Positions 1-11,521 of a stretch of 64,000 nt of DNA are shown piece by piece. A program made the translations under genes and the position numbers. Under the pieces are notes generated by a model, which worked only from the letters and a program-made list of their open reading frames with translations, had not been told where the DNA came from and did not search any database. Source of the DNA: Spinacia oleracea (Eukaryota > Streptophyta > Magnoliopsida > Caryophyllales > Amaranthaceae); the NCBI RefSeq assembly GCF_020520425.1, contig NC_079487.1, positions 87,983,141 to 88,047,140 of the forward strand, read 5' to 3'. Each line of letters opens with the position of its first letter. Position 1 is the stretch's first letter.

Positions 1-1558
1 CCATGATCTCCTACTTGAACTTCAACAAGCCCCCACAGTATGCACTGGAGTTCTAACATCTATCTTCCTCCTTGAAACCACCTTCCACCCTTCATCTTGG
101 GTTGGCACTAATGGGGTAAAAGGTCTATCATTCAGAGAATGTATTGCATTGGTCCCAAGGTCACCAATGTCATCATTCAATCTATCACTAGTAGCCTTAG
201 TTTGTGGTTCCACCTCCTTTTTCACAGGCTCAATCACACTTGGCTGCACTATCTTAGGCTTCCAAACCTTCACAATTCTCTTATACTGGAAAGTTGCATG
301 TTTATATCTTGTAGTATTCCCTTTGTCATGGCCACATTTATGTCCCACAACCTTAAAAGCCTAGAAATATGGTGGCAACCACTCATACTCAATAGTTTGG
401 CTTATGGTCTTGCCCATAGGATCCTGCACTTTAACGGGTTTTGGTAACTCACTAGTAACATAAATCTCAATAAGCAAACGAGCAAAAGAAATTCTATGCT
501 GCTGAGAGGTGCATTCATCTGCAAATAGAGGTGCCCCCAACAACCTCCCTATTCTACTTAGAGAGTCAGCCCCCCAACAACTGAGAGGTAATTTAGGTAA
601 TCTAACCCAAATTGGCACTACTCTCAAGATTTCCTTCATGGAAGTTAAAACTTGTAGTCCAAAGTTTCACAATCATTGGTTACCCAAAGAACATAAGAGG
701 TCCAGTCATAACAACTAAATCCTTATCCTTCTTAGATCGAAACCTGATAACAGAATAACCTTCATCATGAAAGGAAAATTTGTGGTTTACTCTCTTGAGT
801 CCACTCTTTTTCAACATACCTAAACACAACACCTTTGGAAGGCATATCCCCCACCACATACATAATTATTGCATTCCCCCACAATTAAGACATCTTCTCC
901 ATATTATGTTTATCAAGAACTTCCATAGGTGTTCCATCCGAAATTGTAGGAGCAATGAAAGTGAGACCAGTACCTTTCGTAAGAAGATTACTCCCTTTAA
1001 ACAGATTCACCTAAGGCTTAGGATCCATATTGAGTCGTCGTTGTGTTGGAGGCTGCACTTCCTCCTCAAAACCCTGTTGTGCTTCTATACAAAGTTCCCC
1101 TGTTTCCCGAGATGAATCTATACCTTAATTCTCCCCCAAATCAACCTATTCTGCATCTCTCTCATTACAGCATTCACACTCCTCGCCAGTAAGTTCACTC
1201 TATCCTTCCCCACCGCATTCCGCTGCCTATCTTCATGAAAATATTCCAACGCCTCAATCAACGATGACGGTCGATTCACATTTACTTCTCCTTCAATACG
1301 AGCTGGATGCGACCTACGAATCGCATCATGGAAAACCTGAATGGTTTCCAGGAGTTCCCTCGACGGTGGACTAGAGCTTGGATGAGGCGGCGCCGCCGGC
1401 GTCATCAGAACATCAACAATGGGTGTCTCAATAATGGGTGTCATATTTCTCAACTGATTTTGGTTCTTAGGTCACGAAACTTCTTAGTGAGGTAAAGAAG
1501 AGGCTTCCTCATTCACCTGGGCAACCTCATGCTTCTGCGCTTTCTTCTTCCTCGCCAT
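1..1558 (-). mobile_element. LINE (L1 type) ORF1 remnant, DUF4283 plus zinc knuckle
   Basis: Read on the minus strand, a start codon at 1558 begins a basic N-terminus (MARKKKAQKHEV). It is followed by a Pro/Ser-rich stretch and then the conserved core of plant L1 ORF1 proteins: GDMPSKGVVFRYVEKEW (about 845-795), FHDEGYSVIRFRSKKDKDLVV (about 775-715), the WVRLPKLPLSCW block near 610-570, a degenerate CKxxGH zinc knuckle near 350-330, and a GWKVVSRRK tail near 90-60. This order (RNA-binding DUF4283, then CCHC knuckle) is that of ORF1 from plant LINEs. The frame is interrupted at least twice (near 770 and near 695, where a stop follows MFFG), so no intact product is expected. ORF2 (endonuclease and reverse transcriptase) would lie to the left, outside the window. 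The window edge, not a biological end, limits it at position 1. Confidence 0.8.
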
Positions 1559-1733
1559 TTTCAAAGGTGGTGTACATTAGCAATTAACGTTAATATGCAC
1601 CCCACCATGAAAGAGAAATATCTCTTAAAACATGCTTAATAAGCTGTTACAAAAGGAATCACAAGGAAGCAAATCCAACGTCCAAAAGACGTCTTTTAGT
1701 ATCCACCCGATCGGAGACCACCGCCCGGTCGAG
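1559..1733 (-). other. Presumed LINE 5' leader, proximal half, cut by the LTR element
   Basis: This short stretch between the LINE ORF1 start and the left LTR contains CGATCGGAGACCACCGCCCGGTCGAG. The same GCCCGATC-type words continue directly after the right LTR at 9389-9595. The two parts join at the duplicated target TCGAG. I infer that it is the leader of the LINE; no promoter is visible. Confidence 0.5.
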
Positions 1734-3746
1734 TGATAAGCGACATTTATGTCGCTCTTAGCTTAGGATTTTAGCTCATTTTATTAGCATTTTATTATTA
1801 TTTTTTCTTAGTTTTATTGTTTTTAGTTCGTTTATCGCATTTTTATATTAATCGTAACATTTTCTCGTCTTGCACATATTTTAGTCGTTTTTGCTCTAAA
1901 CGTGCCTTTTGTGCGCATTCTCATTGCGTAAGGTTCGTTTTGAGCATTAAAGTGTTAAATAATGTGTCATTATGCTTGTGGACGAGTAATATGTTTTACG
2001 ATTTATAAAAATGTTAAACGAATTAATAATATGATTTTCGATTTTTAATAACGTTCTTTACTATTTTCTAAAATGCTTTACGACTCTTTGCATGTGCAGC
2101 GACGAAGCTCATTAAGTGTCTCCCACGAGCCTTGCATTGCCTCAACAACAACATCCCATAGCCACTGCAGTGCACACATACAAAATCAAGCAATGGCAGC
2201 CACTGCAGTGCACACATACAAGATCAAGCAATGGCAGCCACTGCAGTGCACACACACGCAAGCAAACAGCAGCCATAGCTGTTGTACACGAGCACAAACA
2301 TCAGCCTTGTTCACAATTTGTAGCAGCCTCGTGAGCTCTCCAACTTGAGCCTTGCAAGTCCCTTGATAGTAGCTGCACAAGAGCAAGCAACCACATCCAC
2401 AACACTGCAGCACCACGCAAGAACAACAGCTCCAGAACTGCAGTACTGCACGCAAGAACAGCATCAGTTGCACGAGAGCAGTGGTTGTGCGTTCGCACAG
2501 TTTTGCTCGTGCGACCACATTGATCTGCTCGACCGCACAAAAACGCAAAAAGCTTACAGGAACTCCCCGTGTTTTAGTGCGGACGCACGGACCCTTGTGT
2601 GCGATCGCACGGCTACGCGGAAGTTTCATTTGAAATCGATGCATTGTTTTGAGATGTAGTTTTCATAATTAGAATTAGTTTTCTCAAATTAGTTTAGGCT
2701 TAGAGAGAGAAGAAGAGTAGAGCTTAGATTAGAGGTTAGAACTAAGATTCTTAGCTTTGATTTTCAATTCTTAGTTGATTCAAACACTAAATTTCATATT
2801 TTCTTCTCTTTAATTTGAGCTTAGTTCTTCAATTTTCTTGTTCTTCAATTTTGGTGCAATTTCAACAATTCAAGGTATAATTGTTACTCTTCTCTTTAAT
2901 TTGTTCTTTATTCTTTAATTGCTTCATTAATTTCGTTCAAGCTTGATTTCATTGTTGAATTATAGAATTAGTTTCATATTTTGAATTTAGTTGATTTTTC
3001 CCCCAATTTTGATATTTGAATTTTCTGATTTTTGTGAATTCAACTAGTTTCATGATTAGGATTAGTTTTAGTTTAATTTTAGTCATAGTCATGCCTATTG
3101 AATAGTTCATAGTCTAGAGATTTGGGTTGAAGCCTTGAATTAGAATTAGGGATTTTGGAGATAATTTTGTGATTGATTTTGTGATTAAATGGATTAATTG
3201 ATGTTTGATTCCATGTCTATATAGTTTAGGATTAGCTAACCTAAATTTCTATAATATTAGAGTGTTTGGCTCGAATTGGCGCGAGAGCGTGATTCGTTGC
3301 TTGCATTACTTTGGCTTGATTTTTTTCGTGCATAATTTCCTCCTCGAGTCTTGATTGTAGCGAGAGCTAGATTAGGATTGGTTGAGCATGGGTCGTCGAA
3401 GCCACAATTGGTCATTGCATTCATTAATTAGTCATTGCATATCATGAGCATTTAGAATCTTCGCAACTCCCAAATTCAAGTTCCATAGCCAATTCCCGAA
3501 GTCTCTAGAATTTCTTTACTTGTTCATATTTCATACTTTTCTTGATTTCAATAGATTCATACATACATAAATACATTTTCCATTCGAATTAGCTTTTGAA
3601 AGCATTAGATTGAAAAGTCAAACATATTCATTCTCTTGGGACGATCCCTAGCTTTCCACTATAATCCAATATAGTCGGTTAGTTTAGGAGCTAAAAATTT
3701 TGTTTGATTGAGCGGTATCCGTCAACGACCGGAAATCGGCTCATCA
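1734..3746 (+). repeat. 5' long terminal repeat
   Basis: This 2013-bp direct repeat matches 7424-9388 along its whole length. It carries a tandemly repeated, CA-rich block near 2150-2265 (unit about 38 bp, containing GCAGCCACTGCAGTGCACAC), with one unit more than the right LTR. Long apparent reading frames in this block on both strands come from the repeat and are not genes. Confidence 0.92.
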
Positions 3747-3749
3747 AAA

Positions 3750-3767
3750 TGGTGCCGTTGCCGGGGA
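3750..3767 (+). other. Primer-binding site, tRNA-Asp type
   Basis: TGGTGCCGTTGCCGGGGA lies 3 bases after the left LTR. It is complementary to the 3' end of plant tRNA-Asp with one mismatch, the primer commonly used by Athila/Tat elements. Confidence 0.85.
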
Positions 3768-3851
3768 ATGGCATCATTGTTTGATTTTTCATTCTAGTTC
3801 ATTAGTCTAGTTCATTTTCTTTTCTTTTCATTTTCAAATAAAATCAAAAAA

Positions 3852-4601
3852 ATGTCAAGAGTGTTCTCATTTCCTCAAGGTGTTCATGAACCATTTTGGA
3901 TGTACTATAATAGAGTGAATGCAGTGATTGAATATCGTCGCACCCATGGAACTCTTAATGGTTTAACGGCATGTGACACTTGTAATGTCATATATAATGG
4001 TGTGAATAGGGAAACTTTTGAGATTCTTCAATCCAATTGTAATGGAGAGCTTCAAAACATGCATTGGAGAGATGCCATGCTTTTCTTTTCGTGGTTTGCT
4101 AGAGTTTAATATTTCGATACTCATGCTTATTCTCACAATTTTTCGTATCCTTTCATGAATGTCAATGATTTTTCTCATGTTTCTAATGTTAATGCTCATG
4201 AGCTTGATGACAACCATTCTCCCCATGTCGATTTTCAAAACTCCTTGCATTGTGAATGTTCAAAATCTTATCCGGAATCTCCTAAAGCTCAAATCGATGA
4301 CATTGACCGAAACATTAGTCGATTTATGTGTTACAATATTATTGATGATGATGATGATTATAATTCATATTATGATAAGGATGAGGATCGAATTATTGAA
4401 GGGAATGATGTTGAAAAGGGTGAGGTGTTGAACTTTGAGGTTCTTCCCTTTTCTCCCACATCCCCTCCATTGAGTGATAGTGACTTTCACCCCATTGATG
4501 ATTTCCCATTGGATTTTGAGAACGATTTGGCTCATTTGGGATGTGATATTTTTATTGAGGATGCCATTGAGTGTGAAGCACCTAATTTGGTGGTTTTTTG
4601 A
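3852..4601 (+). pseudogene. gag-like relic of the LTR element
   Basis: The first open stretch after the primer site encodes HEPFWMYYNRVNAVIEYRR, then YNGVNRETFEIL, NCNGELQNM and WRDAM. This spacing recalls the retrotransposon gag core of Athila-like elements (E.F..Y.R, then a YNGL-like motif, then GEL). It is followed by an acidic, Asp-rich stretch (up to about 4601) with no domain I recognise. The region is a fossil and no working Gag should be inferred. The remaining interior, about 4600-7410, is T-rich and holds no recognised domain. Confidence 0.6.
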
Positions 4602-7412
4602 TGCCTCCGAGAATATTAATGAAGTTGATGATGTGAATTTGATAGAAGGTTCTTTTGTTGAGATTTCTTGTTCTCTTTGTGATGTGAGTGAAGTTGTTTG
4701 TGAAAATTTTGTTCCCACTCCCTTCCCTCATACCTCTTTCCGACTCAAGAAACTCGAAATTTATCCTTCCTTTCCCATCTCTCTTCTTATTTTCTCCGAG
4801 CCCCGCCACTTGAGGATTCTCCACCCTCCATTCATCCCCATATGCCATATTTGAACAATATTGAGGAAACTGGTTCTCTTGCCACCCAAAAAGAGTTCGT
4901 TGAGGAGCTTGAGCCTTCTCGTTTCCCTTTTTCTCTTTCTCCTTTTGATTCCTCTTCTTATTTTCTTACTTTTCCTTTTGATTTTTCTTACTCTTGGCAC
5001 CCCACACCCCGTAGGCATAGAGTTGCATTTTACTTTGTGCTTGCTTATCATTCGACTCTTGCCTACTTGATGTTCTTAGATATGTTTGCCATTGCATTTG
5101 ACAAACTATTGCGATCATTGTCGGGGTACTTACTAGAGGTAAAGGTCGTCAAGCTAATGACGTAAAAAGAGAGTTTCTCGGGAGGCAACCCGTGGTCTTG
5201 ACCATTTGCCCCATGTGTACTAATTTTTCTTGATTTTTTTGAGTTTTGTGCCTCAATCTTTCTTGATGTGGAATTCTTTACATCCACCTTTGTCATGCCC
5301 GGATATTCTTATTGGTGAGTTCGTTCGTTATTACGGTTCTTTGCGGGACTTGCTCCCACGACATTTCCGGTAATATCCTTCTCACTCACTTGCATTCTTT
5401 GGGATCGGGCATTATTTATGTGGGGCATTGGTTGGATGGGTAGTTGTGACCCTCCTTGCTTCGTTTTAGGCCTTGAGGGCATGGCCTAATTCGAGCTTGG
5501 GGGGAGATTTTATTGTATGGATTGCTACTTTGATCTCCATGTGATGGATTGCGTGATTTTGTGAATATTTTGTGATTTTGTGCATATTTCTTGATTAGTT
5601 TCATTGATTTTCTTTATTTACTTTATTTTATTTATTTTATTTTTATTTCATTTCTTTTCCTTATTTTCTTTTTCATTTCTTTTTCTTTCTTTTTCCTTTT
5701 CGATCTTAGTCAAGGCAAGTTTTTCTAGCTTTTTAGGATTTATTCTTGATTCGGGCATAATAAAATTGGAACTTGTAGGTTAGAATGATCTTACTCCTAA
5801 TTGGTAGATGTATGCACGGTTTTGAATGTCTTGGTTTGAGTCTAGGATTTGGGTGTTAAGGTAGTCGGTTAGACTTTGGATAGCATGAGTCTTGAACCCT
5901 TGGTTTGTGGTAAGACGGTGTCGTTCTCTCTAGTGACTTGAAACCGGAAAGGATGGTATTTGCTCCCATTTGTGAGGATCATGTTCAATTTGGCCCAAAC
6001 ACAAGTATAGAAATATTGAGTGGCATGGATCCTTGGCTTGACTTTCCTATATCCCGGATTTTACTTTTTCCTACCTGAGACCACGACCGAACTACTCTAG
6101 GGGACGATAGAGGCATTTCTTTCGGTGACTATTTTTCTTTTTAGATTAGGACTTCATTATTTTTATTTTTCTCTCATATTTTTGTTTGCATTTGCCCCCT
6201 TGCTAGCCATTTGAGCCTTTTCCCTTCATTTCTTATAAGCTCATTACAAGCCTATTAGGCTTTGTTTTATTTTCACCCTTAGAAGAGATAGTAAAGCTTG
6301 AGTAATTGTGCTTTGTGGTTTTGAATGTTTATGCAATGATGAGAAATGATGGTTGTTGGTTAGAATGGAAAGTTTGGAAAATATGTTGTATATAGTGAAT
6401 AAATAAGCAAAAGCAAAAAGAAGGAAAGTTTTGAAAAAGCCAAAAATAGAGAAAACCAAGGCAAGAGAAAAGTTTCATTTGAAACACACAAAAAAAAGAG
6501 AAAATTAAATCAAGAAAAGTGCAAAAAGAGTATAGTTTAGTATTGTTGTTGAATAAGCTTGGGGGTGCCCCAAATAAGTGGTGTGAATTTGTTTTGGTTC
6601 TATTTTCTTGAGTAAAGTTCATTTTTTGCTTCACTTTAGGATTGAGCACCAATTACCAAATTTATTCCACGCCCTTACCCCTAGCCTAAACGTTTCACCA
6701 TAAAAGCCCTCTTGACCCTTTTGAGTTGAGTCATTGTCGGTGGAGGGAGGATTTGGTCAAATTTATGGAGCGGGATTGTCATGCCGAGATGTCGAGTAGC
6801 TTTCTTTCCTTTCTTGTAATTCTTGTCTTTTCCGGCGCCTTCGCGGCGTCACGAGAAGCTATATTTGAGGGTGAATAGGATCTAGAGAGTAGACGCGGTA
6901 CGATCGGTTGAAGGGGGATAGATTAGTGCAAATCCTTAGTTCTCTATGCTTCACACTTGAATCCTTCACTCGACTTAGGACATTGATTATCGTGTATTCT
7001 TTTATCAAATTAGTAATATTTGCATTCTTTTGTGCTCGTTCCATAATAAAAAGCCCGATTTTTGAATCTTTTTTTGTAGTTTTGCTTTTCTTTTATTTTC
7101 TTTCCTTTTCTTCTCTTTTCTTTGTTTGTTTTTAGTTTATTTTCCTTTTTAGGGCTTGCCTTGATTCATTTTTGGAAGAGTTATGGGTTGAACTCTTTGG
7201 AAACCCTTGCGAGATCCCACTCGCCCTCATGAGCGATTGTGGGGTTTAAAGAGCTTGTTGCATGTGCTTAAATGCAACCGTGATTCCTACGAAAGTGAGT
7301 TAGTGTGCATTCTTGTGGTTCTTATTTTCGTGATTTTGATTTTGAATAATTAAGCTCATTCTCCTCCCCGTTTCTCATTCTAGCTTTTCTTGAGGACAAG
7401 CAAAGGTTTAGC

Positions 7413-7423
7413 TTGGGGGAGTT
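7413..7423 (+). other. Polypurine tract
   Basis: TTGGGGGAGTT lies immediately before the right LTR (TGATGAGC at 7424). It is the expected plus-strand priming site, and the AGCTTGGGGGAGT form is common in Athila/Tat relatives. Confidence 0.8.
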
Positions 7424-9388
7424 TGATGAGCGACATATATGTCGCTCTTAGCTTAAGATTTTAGTTCATTTTATTAGCATTTTATTATTATTTTTGCTTA
7501 GTTTTATTGTTTTTAGTTCGTTTATCGCATTTTTGCATTAATCGTAACATTTTTTCGTCTTGCGCATATTTTAGTCGCTTTTGCTCTAAACGTGCCTTTT
7601 GTGTGCATTCTCATTGCGTAAGGGTCGTTTTGAGTATTAACGTGTTAAATAATGTGTCATTATGCTTGTCGGCGAGTAATATGTTTTACGATTTGTAAAA
7701 ATGTTAAACGAATTAATAATATGATTTTCGTTTTTTAATAACGTGCTTTACTATTTTCTGAAATGCTTTACGACTCTTTGCATGTGCAGCGACGAAGCTC
7801 ATTAAGTGCTGCCCACGAGCCTTGCATTGCCTCAACAACAACATGCCATAGCCACAGCAGTGCACACATACAAGAGCAAGCAATGGCAGCCACTGCAGTG
7901 CACACACACGCAAGCAAACAACAGCCGTAGTTGTTGTACACGAGCACAAACAGCAGCCTTGTTCATAATTTGTAGCAGCCTCGTGAGCTCTCCAACTGCA
8001 GTGCACACATACAAGAGCAAGCAACCACAACCACAACACTGCAGCACCACGCAAGAACAACAGCTCCAGAACTGCAGTACTGCACGCAAGAACAGTAGCA
8101 GTTGTACGAGAGCAGTGGATGTGCGTTCGCACAGTTTTGCTGTGCGACCACACTGATCTGCTCGACCGCACAAAAACGCAAAAATCTTGCAGGAACTCCC
8201 CGTGTTTTAGTGCGAACGCACAGATCCTTGTGTGCGATCGCACGGCTACGCGGAAGTGTCATTTAAAAGCGAAATCGCTGCATTGTTTCGAGATGTAGTT
8301 TTCATAATTAGAATTAGTTTTCTCAAATTAGTTTAGGCTTAGAGAGATAAGTAGATTAGAGATTAGATAAGAAGTTAGAACTAAGATTCTTAGCTTTGAT
8401 TTTCAATTCTTAGTTGATTCAAACACTAAATTTCAGATTTCCTTCTCTTTAATTTGAGCTTAGTTCTTCAATTTCGGTGAAATTTCAATAATTCAAGGTA
8501 TAATTGTTACTCTTCTCTTTAATTTGTTCTTTATTCTTTAAATGCTTCATTAATTTCGTTCAAGCTTGATTTCATTGTTGAATTCTAGAATTAGTTTCAT
8601 ATTTTGAATTTAGTTGAATTTTCACCCAATTTCGATATTTGAATTTTCTGATTTTTGTGAATTCAATTAGTTTCATTAATTCTATTAGTTTCATGATTAG
8701 GATTAGTTTTAGTTTAATCTTAGTCATAGTCATGCCTATTAAATAGTTCATAGTCTAGAGATTTGGGTTGAAGCCTTGGATTAGAATTAGGGATTTGGAG
8801 ATAATTTTGTGATTGATTATGTGATTAAATGGATTAATTGATGTTTGATTCCATGTCTATTTAGTTTAGGATTAGCTAACCTAAATTGCTAAAATATTGG
8901 AGTGTTTGGCTTCGAATTGGCGCGAGAGCGTGATTCGTTGCTTGCATTACTTTGGCTTGATTTTTTCGTGCATAATTTCCTCCTCAAGCCTTGATTATAG
9001 CGAGAGATAGATTAGGATTGGTTGAGCATGGGTCGTCGAAGCCACAATTGGTCATTGCATTCATTAATTAGTCATTGCATATCATGAGCATTTAGGATCT
9101 TCGGAACTCCCAAATTCAAGTTCCATAGCCAATTCCCGAAGTCTCTAGAATTTCTTTACTTGTTCATATTTCATACTTTTCTTGATTTCAATAGATTCAT
9201 TCATACATAAATACATTTTTCCACTCGAATTAGCTTTTGAAATCATTAGATTGAAAAGTCAAACATATTCATTCTCTTGGGACGATCCCTAGCTTTCCAC
9301 TATAATCCAATATAGTTGGTTAGTTTAGGAGTTTATAAATTTTGTTTGATTGAGCGGTATCCGTCAACGACCGGAAATCGGCTCATCA
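7424..9388 (+). repeat. 3' long terminal repeat
   Basis: This 1965-bp copy of the left LTR ends GCTCATCA and is followed by the target duplication TCGAG. It is 48 bp shorter than the left LTR, mostly because the CA-rich tandem block (about 7850-7920) has fewer units. Confidence 0.92.
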
Positions 9389-9600
9389 TCGAGCGCGCGT
9401 CTACCAAACCAAAAGATCTTCCATTCGCCCGATCATGTGACCTCAGCCCGATCTGGCGCACACAAGTGAAATATTACGAGCCATTTCATTCGCCCGATCG
9501 GGAGACGACCGCCCTGTCGGGTGAATTACTCCCCCACTTTTACTTTGTACGCACGCCCGATCTGGCGCCATCCTCCAGATGACCATCAGGCGGACTTTTT
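9389..9600 (-). other. Presumed distal LINE leader, GCCCGATC repeats
   Basis: Sequence continuing from 1733 across the LTR insertion. The words CGCCCGATC(G/A/T) recur at about 9427, 9449, 9498 and 9557, together with a GTCGGGTGA variant near 9518. No coding sequence is visible. It ends near a run of T at 9597-9604. Confidence 0.4.
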
Positions 9601-9869
9601 TTTCAATTACTTCCAACATTATTAAAGGTACTAACACCATAGCTTTTTTTGAGGGATAGCTCATGCTACGTAATAATTAGCCTTTGTTTGTGATTGCATT
9701 TATGCTTTTACGACTAAACCTCAATTAACTATATATAGAATTAAGTTTTTGGTGGAGATAAAAGAGAAAAAGAAACTAAAACTAATTCTCAATTTACATT
9801 GGTTTTGAAACTATTTTTCGTAGTACCGTCCACGTAGGTTCGGGTACAAAATATAATTATTATTATTTT

Positions 9870-10175
9870 TAGCACACAACTGTTAGCGGTAGTTGCAGTT
9901 TAAACTATAGAACCGCTAACGATGATAGCGGTTCTACATGTTAAACCGCTATCATTGGTAGTGGTTTTCCTTTAATAGAAAAAATTAAAACACTACATTT
10001 TCATTCCCAGTTATTCCTACACAGTAGTCACACAAATATAAAACATAAAAGAACCTCTAACACCAGTAGCGGTTTAAACTGCTATTGGTGTTAGCGGTTC
10101 TTATGTTAAACTGCTACTGGTGTTAGTAGTTATTTTTATTAAACCGCTACCGGTGTTGGATGTTTTATGCTGGTC
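9870..10175. mobile_element. CACTA-like subterminal repeat patch
   Basis: At least eight copies of an AACCGCTA / TAGCGGTT word in both orientations lie here (for example near 9892, 9912, 9928, 9944, 10069, 10092 and 10142), many joined to a GATAG, GGTGTTAG or GGTAG extension. Clusters like this are typical of the subterminal repeats of plant CACTA (En/Spm) elements. I could not find a CACTA terminus or a 3-bp duplication, so it is probably a fragment. The neighbouring stretches 9600-9870 and 10180-10800 show no gene or structure I can name. Confidence 0.4.
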
Positions 10176-10837
10176 TTTTTTTTCAAAACGCATATCGAAT
10201 CCTACATTTACGATAACACGGGAAATAGTTTTCAATCTAATGCAAATGAATTATTGTTTTAGCTATTTCTAGGGAAAGCGTTCTGAAAATGATGCTTGAT
10301 TAGTTTTAATTAGTAGTTAATTAATTTAATTAGTTGTTGGCGTAGACTGGACATTCATGTATTAGGTCTAGTACTATCAAAAGAAGCCCATGAATCCCAC
10401 TTCACTGATTTAAAAGAACAGATTTTTCATGAAATACCACCGAGTTTTGGCGTAATTCACCAAATGCCCCTCGACTTTCAGAAATTCATAATGAAGGAAA
10501 TAGTGCCCTTGGTCCAAGTCTGCATTTAATGCTAAGCCTAATAAATGCGATTCAGTATTAATTAAAACAAGTTAATTATTAAGTGAGATCAAATTATCTG
10601 AATGCCTATCTAGAGGCCGCTTCAGTTCAAGTGGAATTAATGTCATTATTGCCACAACTTACTCTTGACTGAACCCGTAGGGTCACACAAATAGTACGTG
10701 AATGGATCAAGTATTTAGGTGAATATTATATTAAGTAAATACTCTAATTATGGATATTCGGAAATGACGGATATTGGTTTCAATGGGAGCTAAACAAACT
10801 TTCAAAAGCAAAAGAAAGAATATTTGTCGGAAATGAA

Positions 10838-11098
10838 GATGTTACCAAAAACGGAAATATGGTTCATAACGGAAATATAAATATTATCTAAGTCGAAGAT
10901 ATTACCGGAAACGGAAATATGGTTCGTATCGGAAATATTATCGAAAATAAAAATATTGCCAGAATCGGAAATATTACCGAAAACGGAAATATTATCGAAA
11001 TCGGAAACATTATCAGAATCGGAAATACTATTGGAATCGGAAATATTATCGGAAACGTAAATATTATTCGAATTGGAAATAAATTCCGGAATCAGAAA
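10838..11098. repeat. 18-bp minisatellite
   Basis: A degenerate tandem array of about 14 units with consensus ATCGGAAATATTATCGGA. Because 18 is a multiple of three, the array stays open on both strands and yields fictitious six-residue repeat proteins (GNIIRI-type and DNISDS-type). It runs straight into the LTR-like segment at about 11100. Confidence 0.85.
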
Positions 11099-11099
11099 A

Positions 11100-11520
11100 A
11101 CGAATCGGAAGCACGAAACGAGCGACATATATACCATTGCACGAAGCAATGGCCCATCGCTCATGGGTCGTAGCACAGCGCGCCGGCCACAAGGCCAACG
11201 CTACTGGCCAGCGCGCATGGGCCAACATTGTTGCGCCTTGCTCGCGGGCCAGCGTTGTTGGCTTGTGCTTGGCCAGCACAGCTGGGCCGTGTGCACAAGG
11301 CAACGACTGGTCGGTATACTTGCTTTGCAAGCAGCCGACCAACCCTAGTGTTTTAGGGTTTTGGTAAGTTCCTAAAACTTTCCTAAAACGTTCTAGGGTT
11401 TTGGCTCCTAGGGTTTTTCCTATTTCCTATAAATACATTTCCTATGGTCATGAATAAACACAACAATTGAAACACAATTTAATCACGTGAATTTTAAATT
11501 ACAAGCATCGCGTGCATAAA
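11100..11520 (+). mobile_element. LTR-like promoter fragment, possibly part of a solo LTR
   Basis: A GC-rich block with repeated GGCCAGCGC / GGGCCAACG words is followed by three TAGGGTTTT words (11351-11420), then a TATA-like CCTATAAATAC at about 11426 and a short A-rich leader ending near 11520. Together with the upstream minisatellite this looks like the U3-R part of an LTR. The ends and target duplication are not resolved. It is a fossil with no coding part. Confidence 0.35.
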
Positions 11521-11521
11521 A

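Larger units (their letters stand above)
1734..9388 (+). mobile_element. Non-autonomous LTR retrotransposon (Ty3/Gypsy, Athila/Tat-like), structurally complete
   Basis: The element is 7655 bp with two long direct repeats (1734-3746 and 7424-9388). Both start TGAT(G/A)AGCGACAT and end GCTCATCA, which gives short inverted tips. It is flanked by the perfect 5-bp duplication TCGAG (1729-1733 and 9389-9393). A primer-binding site complementary to the 3' end of plant tRNA-Asp follows the left LTR and a G-rich polypurine tract precedes the right one; both are typical of the Athila/Tat side of Ty3/Gypsy. The 3.7-kb interior holds a short gag-like relic and no recognisable protease, reverse transcriptase, RNase H or integrase, so it is non-autonomous and could only have moved with helper proteins. 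By eye about 5 percent of positions differ between the LTRs over the first 280 bases, which suggests insertion a few million years ago. It looks structurally whole but its coding part is a fossil. Confidence 0.9.

Noticed and set aside
2186-2644. Long open frames on both strands in the left LTR (Cys/Val-rich)
   Set aside because: They are readings of the CA-rich tandem block, recur in the right LTR, and lack any family motif.
7713-8262. Similar long minus-strand frames in the right LTR
   Set aside because: Same repeat block as in the left LTR; not a gene.
10430-10520. Transposon-tip-like sequence (TTTTCATGAAATACCACCGAG)
   Set aside because: Only one side is seen and no inverted partner was found nearby.
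10802-11176. Repeat protein of DNISDS units (minus) or GNIIRI units (plus)
   Set aside because: A product of the 18-bp minisatellite, whose period is a multiple of three.
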